This document shows positions 59,243-64,000 of a DNA stretch of 64,000 nt, in pieces. Within the stretch, counting starts at the first letter, position 1. Every line of letters begins with the position of its first letter. The position numbers and the translations under genes are program-made. The DNA comes from Amarobacter sp964507025 (lineage in GTDB: Bacteria > Chloroflexota > Dehalococcoidia > Tepidiformales > Tepidiformaceae): the NCBI GenBank assembly GCA_964507025.1, contig CAZDOK010000003.1:186001-250000 (forward strand). Reading direction: 5' to 3'. The notes under the pieces are model-generated. The model did not search any database. It worked only from the letters and a program-made list of their open reading frames with translations, and was not told the DNA's origin.

Positions 59243-59366
59243 TGGGGCTTACTCCGTGTAGGTAGGTGATCAAACGATAGGCTACAAGTGATTGTGTAAG
59301 CAACTAGCCCGGACCCCCTGGTCGCCTGCACTCGCGCGCATCCCTTACTCCGGCTTAACTGTTGCC

Positions 59367-59999
59367 ATGCGTGCTCTCGTTGTGGCGAATGGCGAGCCGC
59401 CTGCTGGTGATCTCCTTCACCGCCTGGCGGCGGGGGCCGACCTGGTCGTCGCCGCCGACGGCGGAGCGATGATCGCCCTTGACGCCGGCATCACCCCGGA
59501 CGCAATCGTCGGCGACCTCGACTCCGTCTCGAGCCGCCCCGGGTTGACGTTCCCGCCGGAGCGGCTGTTCCGTGTGCCCGCACTCGACACCACCGACCTT
59601 CAGAAAGCCGTGGCTTTCGCCCTCGACCGCGGCGCCACAGAGATCGACATCGCGGCAGCGGGGGGTGGCCGCGCCGACCATGCGCTTGCCAACCTCTCGG
59701 TGCTGGTGACCTTTCGCGGGAAGGCGACCATCCGGGTGCACGACAAGTTGTTCGAAATCTCGCTCGTCGATGGCGAAACGACGATCGAGGCTCCTGTCGG
59801 AACGCTGGTGTCGCTCGTCGCCATCGGCACATGCGAAGGGGTCTCGACATCGGGCATGCGCTGGGACCTTGTGGAGTTCACGCTCACGTTCGGGCCGCGC
59901 GGCATCCACAACGAGGTGGCGGTGAGCCCGGCCAGGGTGTCTGTGCGTTCTGGCGACCTCCTCCTGTTCCGGGGCCGCTGGGTGGAGCGGCACGCGTAA
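59367..59999 (+). CDS. Thiamine pyrophosphokinase
   Basis: A 210-residue TPK. Motifs are LVVAADGGAMIALDAG, IVGDLDSVS, DTTDLQKAVAFAL and AAGGGRADHALANLSVL, the ATP- and thiamine-binding set. It converts thiamine to TPP. ATG 59367 lies six bases after TTAACT, a loose leaderless pattern. No thi operon or TPP riboswitch was seen nearby. Confidence 0.9.
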   Translation: MRALVVANGEPPAGDLLHRLAAGADLVVAADGGAMIALDAGITPDAIVGDLDSVSSRPGLTFPPERLFRVPALDTTDLQKAVAFALDRGATEIDIAAAGGGRADHALANLSVLVTFRGKATIRVHDKLFEISLVDGETTIEAPVGTLVSLVAIGTCEGVSTSGMRWDLVEFTLTFGPRGIHNEVAVSPARVSVRSGDLLLFRGRWVERHA

Positions 60000-60120
60000 A
60001 GCCCGCTGAACCGGCACCCGTCACCCTGTCGAGGGTTCGCTCCATTTGCATGGTGAGCGGGCCGCCCCGCCGGCCCGCCCGGAGCGCCCCCGGGCGCTAC
60101 TACACCGAGGAGTCCCATCC

Positions 60121-60966
60121 ATGAAGCTCTCACTCCGCGATAGCCGCCTGGCCTCTGTCGGCCTGGCCAGCGTCATTGCCATCGGGGTCATCGGCGTCGG
60201 CAGCGTGGCCATGGCCCAGGAAGGCAGCGGCGACACCACCACTCGATCGACCCAGACCACGCCCCCGCCGCCCGGCGACAACTGTCTCGGACCGGGCGCC
60301 CGCATCGGGGGCGCCATCGTGCTGAAGAATCTCGGAATCACCCGGGAGGAGATCCAGGAGGCTGCCGCCGCTGGCCTGACCAACGCCCAGACCATCGACC
60401 AGTACGGCGACAAGAGCTCCGCGGAAGCGAAGGCCGATGCGCTGTCCGCACTTGAGGAGCGCCTGGCCCAGGCCGTGGAGAACGGGAAGCTAACGCAGGA
60501 GCAGGCGGACGAAATCCTGGCAGACGCTCCCGCGAAGCTCGACGAGTTCCTGTCTGCTCCCACGTCCGAACTCGGCAAGGGCATGAAGCACGGGTTCGGC
60601 GGCATCGGCCAGAACGTGCTCGCCACCGTGGCCGAAGTGCTGGGGACCGACGAAGAGACCCTGAAGACACAGCTCAAGGAAGGCAGCACCCTCGCTGAGA
60701 TCGCCGGCGACCAGACCCAGGCAGTCATCGATGCCCTCGTGGCCGACGCCAACGAACATATCGACCAGGCCGTGGCTGATGGCAAGCTGACCCAGGAACG
60801 CGCCGACGAAATGAAGGCGAACCTCGCCGAGCGCATCACCACCATGGTGAACGAAAGCCCCCGGCCCTTCGACGGCGGCCATCGGGGTGGAATGCGGGGC
60901 GGCATGCGCGGCTTCCCCGGCCAGGGCTTCGGCTCCGGCGGCCCGGTCCCCTTCGACGCACAGTAA
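60121..60966 (+). CDS. Secreted helical-repeat protein
   Basis: A 281-residue exported protein. The signal peptide runs to about residue 33 (VIGVGSVAMAQ), followed by a Thr/Pro linker and then helical repeats. Two blocks have the same GKLTQEQ/RADE core (LAQAVENGKLTQEQADEI and IDQAVADGKLTQERADEM), and a LGTDEETLKTQLKEGSTLAEIAG block lies between. It ends in a Gly/Arg/Phe-rich tail. This style is seen in DUF2680-like envelope proteins of unknown role. GAGGAG precedes ATG 60121. Confidence 0.68.
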   Translation: MKLSLRDSRLASVGLASVIAIGVIGVGSVAMAQEGSGDTTTRSTQTTPPPPGDNCLGPGARIGGAIVLKNLGITREEIQEAAAAGLTNAQTIDQYGDKSSAEAKADALSALEERLAQAVENGKLTQEQADEILADAPAKLDEFLSAPTSELGKGMKHGFGGIGQNVLATVAEVLGTDEETLKTQLKEGSTLAEIAGDQTQAVIDALVADANEHIDQAVADGKLTQERADEMKANLAERITTMVNESPRPFDGGHRGGMRGGMRGFPGQGFGSGGPVPFDAQ

Positions 60967-60994
60967 CCAGCACCACCCAACCCATCTCGTCAGG

Positions 60995-61020
60995 GGCCCC
61001 GGGGAACCACCCGGGGCCTT
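60995..61020 (+). terminator. Terminator after the helical-repeat gene
   Basis: GGCCCCGGG and CCCGGGGCC pair over a GAACCA loop, followed by TT. Confidence 0.75.
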
Positions 61021-61059
61021 CGTCGTGCCGCACTGCTGATGGTGCCGTGCCCGTGGGGT

Positions 61060-61065
61060 TACAAT
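61060..61065 (+). promoter_or_regulatory. -10 box of the dapA-like gene
   Basis: TACAAT lies about 30 bases before ATG 61095; the leader holds a GCGGAG ribosome site. The -35 is weak (TGATGG). Confidence 0.45.
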
Positions 61066-61094
61066 GGCGGCTCACCTCTGCGCGGAGTCCCAAC

Positions 61095-61985
61095 ATGACA
61101 GAACTCGGAAGGCTGTTGACCGCGATGGTCACGCCCTACACCCCCGAAGGCGAGGTCGACTATGCCCACGCCCGGCGGCTTGCCGCACACCTCGTGCGCT
61201 CGGGCAACGATGGGGTGGTGGTGGTTGGCACCACGGGCGAGAGCCCGCTCCTGACCGACGACGAGAAGTACCGGCTCTGGGAAGAGGTGAAGCAGGAGCT
61301 CGGCGACAAGACCGTCATCGCCGGTGCGGGCACGAACGACACGCGCCACTCCATCCACCTGAGCCACCTCGCCGAAAAGGCTGGCGCCGACGGGATCCTC
61401 GCCGTCGTGCCCTACTACCTGAAGCCGCCCCAGGAAGGCATCTACCAGCACTTCCGCGCCATCGCCGAAAGCACCGTGCTCCCGGTCATCGTCTACAACG
61501 TGCCCGGCCGAACCGGTGTGAACATGACGGTCGAGACCATCCTCCGGTGCGCGGAGATCCCGAACATCGTTGGCGACAAGGAAGCGAACGGCGACCTGGC
61601 CCACTCGGCCGCCATCATGGAAGCGGCCCCGGACTTCAAGATCTGGAGCGGCAACGACAACGACAACTTCCACCTGTGGTGCATGGGCGCCTGGGGCGCG
61701 ATCAGCGTGACCTCGCACATCGTCGCCAGCCAGCAGCGGCAGATGCTCGAGCACATCCTCGCCGGGCACCTGCCGGAGGCGGCGGCCTTCCACCGGCGTC
61801 TCTGCCGCGTCACCGATGCGTGCTTCCTTAACGGGAGCCCCAGCACCATCCGCTACGTCCTCCGCCAGCTCGGCTTCGCCATCGGCGAACCGCGCCTGCC
61901 TGTGGTCGAACCCGACGAAACGGTGGGTGCGAAGGTGATGGCTGAACTGCGGAAGCACAACCTCGACGTGCCGGTGCCTGCCTAG
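61095..61985 (+). CDS. dapA: 4-hydroxy-tetrahydrodipicolinate synthase (DapA)
   Basis: A 296-residue TIM-barrel aldolase. The family motif is VVVVGTTGESPLLTDDE, the Tyr lies in VIVYNVPGRTGVNMT and the Schiff-base lysine in IVGDKEANGDLAH. It condenses pyruvate with aspartate semialdehyde in lysine synthesis. The region SGNDNDNFHLWCMGAWG differs from typical DapA near the C-terminal third but keeps the fold. Dihydrodipicolinate reductase is not adjacent. Confidence 0.92.
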   Translation: MTELGRLLTAMVTPYTPEGEVDYAHARRLAAHLVRSGNDGVVVVGTTGESPLLTDDEKYRLWEEVKQELGDKTVIAGAGTNDTRHSIHLSHLAEKAGADGILAVVPYYLKPPQEGIYQHFRAIAESTVLPVIVYNVPGRTGVNMTVETILRCAEIPNIVGDKEANGDLAHSAAIMEAAPDFKIWSGNDNDNFHLWCMGAWGAISVTSHIVASQQRQMLEHILAGHLPEAAAFHRRLCRVTDACFLNGSPSTIRYVLRQLGFAIGEPRLPVVEPDETVGAKVMAELRKHNLDVPVPA

Positions 61986-61995
61986 GAGCGTTGAC

Positions 61996-62358
61996 ATGGA
62001 GCGGGAAGAAGTCGTCGATAGCTGGGAACAGGTGTGGCAGGGGACGGGCGAAGCGGCCGCGGAAATCGTGGCCGGCCGGCTCGAGTCCGAGGGCATCCGG
62101 TCCACCGTGCGAGGGCACTCGTTCCAGGAACGGACGATGCCGTTCGCCTTCAAAGGCGCGTGGGCGGTGTACGTGCCCGCATCGGGGGCGAACCTTGCCC
62201 GGGACTACCTCCGTGCCAGCGGCGAGGCAGCGAACGTGATCGACGCCGAACCGGCAACCGGTCTCACGCCGGGCCAGGTCTCGACGATCCGGTTCGTGAT
62301 CATCGGTGTCCTGCTGATCGCCATTGCCGGAGTGCTGCTGGCCGTCCGCGGCAGCTGA
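61996..62358 (+). CDS. DUF2007-like protein with C-terminal helix
   Basis: A 120-residue protein. The N-terminal half resembles DUF2007 (putative signal transducing) domains: AEIVAGRLESEGIRSTVRGH and AVYVPASGANLARDYLR. The C-terminus is a membrane helix (FVIIGVLLIAIAGVLLAV). It follows dapA by ten bases with a TAGGAGCG ribosome site and may be co-expressed. Function unknown. Confidence 0.65.
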   Translation: MEREEVVDSWEQVWQGTGEAAAEIVAGRLESEGIRSTVRGHSFQERTMPFAFKGAWAVYVPASGANLARDYLRASGEAANVIDAEPATGLTPGQVSTIRFVIIGVLLIAIAGVLLAVRGS

Positions 62359-62362
62359 GCCG

Positions 62363-62911
62363 TCACGGCGAATCGACATCCGCGCGGTCGAGCTGGCGGA
62401 TGCTTTCGCGGTGGAGCGCCGCGAGCGCCGCGTACCGTCCGGGGTTCCCCGTCACCCACTCCTCCGAGGCACTGCCAGCGATGGGCCGCTTGACGGCTGC
62501 CGGAGTGCCAGCCGCCAGGACGCCAGGCGGGATTTCCGTGTCGGGCAGCACGACCGACCCTGCCGCGATGAGCGACCCGGCGCCTACCTTCGCACCATCG
62601 AGCACCAGCGCCCCGTTGCCAATGAGCGCCCGCGAACCGATGACCGCGCCGTGCACCACGCAGTTGTGGGCGACCGACGCTTCCTCTTCGACGATGGCCG
62701 GCAGCCCGGCCCGCCCATGGACCACCGCCCCGTCCTGCACGTTCGCGCCCCGCTGGATCACCGCGTACGACGTATCGCCGCGCACCACGGCGCCGTACCA
62801 GACCGAGGCGCCCTCGTGGATGGTGACGTCGCCCACAATGCTTGCGGTGGGCGCGATGAACGCGCTCGGGTGAATCCGGGGGACCTTGTCCCCAACGGCG
62901 AAGATCGGCAT
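62363..62911 (-). CDS. Gamma-carbonic anhydrase family protein
   Basis: A 182-residue left-handed beta-helix protein. The hexapeptide run starts APTASIVGDVTIHEGASVWY and includes GANVQDGAVVHG, VAHNCVVHGAVIG and LIGNGALVLDGA. The histidines at the VVHG, AHN and VVHG positions match the zinc ligands of Cam-like gamma-carbonic anhydrases. It hydrates CO2 or forms a complex I-associated or paaY-like subunit. ATG 62911 follows a weak AGGATG site. Confidence 0.88.
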   Translation of the reverse strand: MPIFAVGDKVPRIHPSAFIAPTASIVGDVTIHEGASVWYGAVVRGDTSYAVIQRGANVQDGAVVHGRAGLPAIVEEEASVAHNCVVHGAVIGSRALIGNGALVLDGAKVGAGSLIAAGSVVLPDTEIPPGVLAAGTPAAVKRPIAGSASEEWVTGNPGRYAALAALHRESIRQLDRADVDSP

Positions 62912-63015
62912 GGCGGCATCCTGTGAGGTCGTGCCCGGGCTGGCTTCCGCGGGCCTCTGGTATCGTAGGCGCGGCCGCGCTTCCCGTAACGGCGCGGCCA
63001 ACACCGGGAGGCGAG

Positions 63016-63771
63016 ATGGAAATCGCAGGGAAGTCCGCGGTCGTGAGCGGAGGCGGGTCCGGCATCGGCCGGGCAACCGTGCTCGAACTCGTGCGGCGCG
63101 GTGCGCGCGTCATCGTCGCCGACATCGATGAAACGGGCGGCCGCGAAACGGTGGACCTGGCGGGCGCCGCCGGGGGCATCGCCCTGTACCGCAAGTGCGA
63201 TGTCACGCGCACGGAAGACCTCGCGGGCGCGTTTGCCACCGCAGTCGACCATTTCGGCACCTTCGACATCGCCTGCAACAACGCCGGGATTGCGGGAGAG
63301 GACCTCTTCAACGACGAGATCGGAGACTGGACCCGGGTAGTGGATATCAACCTCGTCGCCGTCATCGATGCCACGCGCATCGCGGTCCGCGAGCTGCGAC
63401 GCGCGGGACGCGGCGGGGTCGTCGTCAACACGGCCTCAATGGGGGGCCTGCTGCCCATGCCGAACGCGCCGGTCTACGCAGCGACCAAGGCGGGGGTCGT
63501 CAACTTCACACGCTCACTTGCGCACCTTGCCGAGGAAGACGGGATCCGGGTGAACGCGATCTGTCCAACCTTCACCGATACGCCCCTCGTGCGGCGCGAA
63601 GGCGACGAGCGCGTCGAGGAAGTGGCGCGCATGGTCGGCGGCATCCTCCAGCCCGAGGAAGTCGCCGCGGGTGTCATCGAGCTCATCGAGGACGACTCTC
63701 GAGCGGGCGCCATCATGCGCGTGACGGTGCGCGGCGGTCGCGACTTTGCGCGCGACGTGCGGCCGTTCTGA
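63016..63771 (+). CDS. Short-chain dehydrogenase/reductase
   Basis: A 251-residue classical SDR. The cofactor motif is SGGGSGIGRATVLELVRRG, the catalytic Ser lies in VVNTASMGGL and the YAATKAGVVNF motif supplies Tyr and Lys. Asp at DIDETGG favours NAD. GGGAGG precedes ATG 63016. It stands 17 bases before a crotonase gene, so it may take part in a CoA- or alcohol-oxidation pathway. Confidence 0.9.
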   Translation: MEIAGKSAVVSGGGSGIGRATVLELVRRGARVIVADIDETGGRETVDLAGAAGGIALYRKCDVTRTEDLAGAFATAVDHFGTFDIACNNAGIAGEDLFNDEIGDWTRVVDINLVAVIDATRIAVRELRRAGRGGVVVNTASMGGLLPMPNAPVYAATKAGVVNFTRSLAHLAEEDGIRVNAICPTFTDTPLVRREGDERVEEVARMVGGILQPEEVAAGVIELIEDDSRAGAIMRVTVRGGRDFARDVRPF

Positions 63772-63788
63772 CCTGCCAGGAGGTCATT

Positions 63789-64000
63789 GTGGAAACCATT
63801 ACCGTCGAACGCGATAGCGAGCTCCCGGGCCTGGTGACCATCACCCTCAACCGCCCCGAGAAGCTGAACGCCATCAACTTCCGCATGCACGCGGAACTCC
63901 AGCAGGTCTGCCGGGAACTCGCTGATGACGCCGAAGCGCGCATCGTTATCCTCACCGGCGCCGGCCGGGCGTTCTCTGCCGGCGCGGACCTTGGCGGCAG
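63789..64000 (+). CDS. Enoyl-CoA hydratase/isomerase, N-terminal part
   Basis: The first 70 codons of a crotonase-fold enzyme reach the right edge. The start is GTG 63789 with AGGAGGT upstream. The motif TLNRPEKLNAINFRMHAEL is the typical N-terminus, and RAFSAGADLGG is the oxyanion/CoA loop. It would hydrate enoyl-CoA. It follows the SDR by 17 bases and is probably co-transcribed. Confidence 0.9.
   Translation, partial: METITVERDSELPGLVTITLNRPEKLNAINFRMHAELQQVCRELADDAEARIVILTGAGRAFSAGADLGG

Noticed and set aside
978..64000. Integrase, transposase or phage gene to explain the SAM-like domain on GreA
   Set aside because: No transposase, integrase catalytic domain (R-H-R-Y) or att-like repeat was found; the fused domain is not part of a mobile element here.

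Overview
The window is about 64 kb of GC-rich, gene-dense bacterial chromosome with short spacers, many 4-base start/stop overlaps and frequent GTG starts. No gene is taxonomically decisive. A Chloroflexota lineage (Dehalococcoidia or Tepidiforma-like) is my best inference, from the mix of acyl-CoA metabolism, LLM flavin enzymes, LCP proteins, a PPOX/F420-type flavoprotein, LytR-type wall assembly and many small zinc ribbons. There is no rRNA, tRNA, CRISPR array, IS element or prophage that I can see, and codon use is even. It reads as ordinary chromosome with some lineage-specific genes.

Layout. 1-9 kb: the tail of a chemoreceptor, a SufR-like regulator, an LLM monooxygenase and hydrolase pair, ribD, an EVE-domain protein, a small zinc ribbon, a solitary nuoB, a phosphatase and HAD pair, and an acyl-CoA dehydrogenase with a clear promoter and operator. 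9-19 kb: acetyltransferase, methyltransferase, flavin reductase, a BtuFCD-type ABC importer, a secreted two-repeat protein, a Wzx-like flippase and a large surface protein. 19-31 kb: a hydrolase/glpX/HD operon, a DUF2332 protein, fatty-acyl ligase, cysteine desulfurase, a MaoC pair, nagA, an LCP wall-ligase and a cupredoxin lipoprotein. The cupredoxin is preceded by a promoter-hairpin unit that may be a small RNA or attenuator. 31-42 kb: a GreA with an extra N-terminal domain, rsmG, transporters, an esterase, nagB, a cytosolic metal-receptor-like protein and HtrA.

41-48 kb is the most unusual part. It holds two ECF sigma factors, one with a zinc anti-sigma factor. The other is the last sigma-related gene of a tightly overlapping block with ApbE (flavin transferase), a ferric-reductase-like haem membrane protein, and three low-complexity membrane-anchored proteins with Pro/Ala, Asp/His or Asp/Glu tails. 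I propose this as a sigma-controlled cell-surface redox or metal system. 48-64 kb: a lipid kinase, a thiolase interrupted by an in-frame TAG, a Baeyer-Villiger-type monooxygenase, transporters, a secreted esterase, dTDP-rhamnose genes (rfbC, an epimerase, rfbD), thiamine pyrophosphokinase, dapA-like, gamma-carbonic anhydrase, an SDR and the start of an enoyl-CoA hydratase.

Two cross-cutting signals emerge. At least ten genes have a TANNNT -10 box exactly six bases before the start codon, which implies leaderless mRNAs. Intrinsic terminators are long GC hairpins closed by GAAGG/CCTTC-type ends with little or no U-tract. All functions are inferred from protein motifs read by eye; no database search was run.
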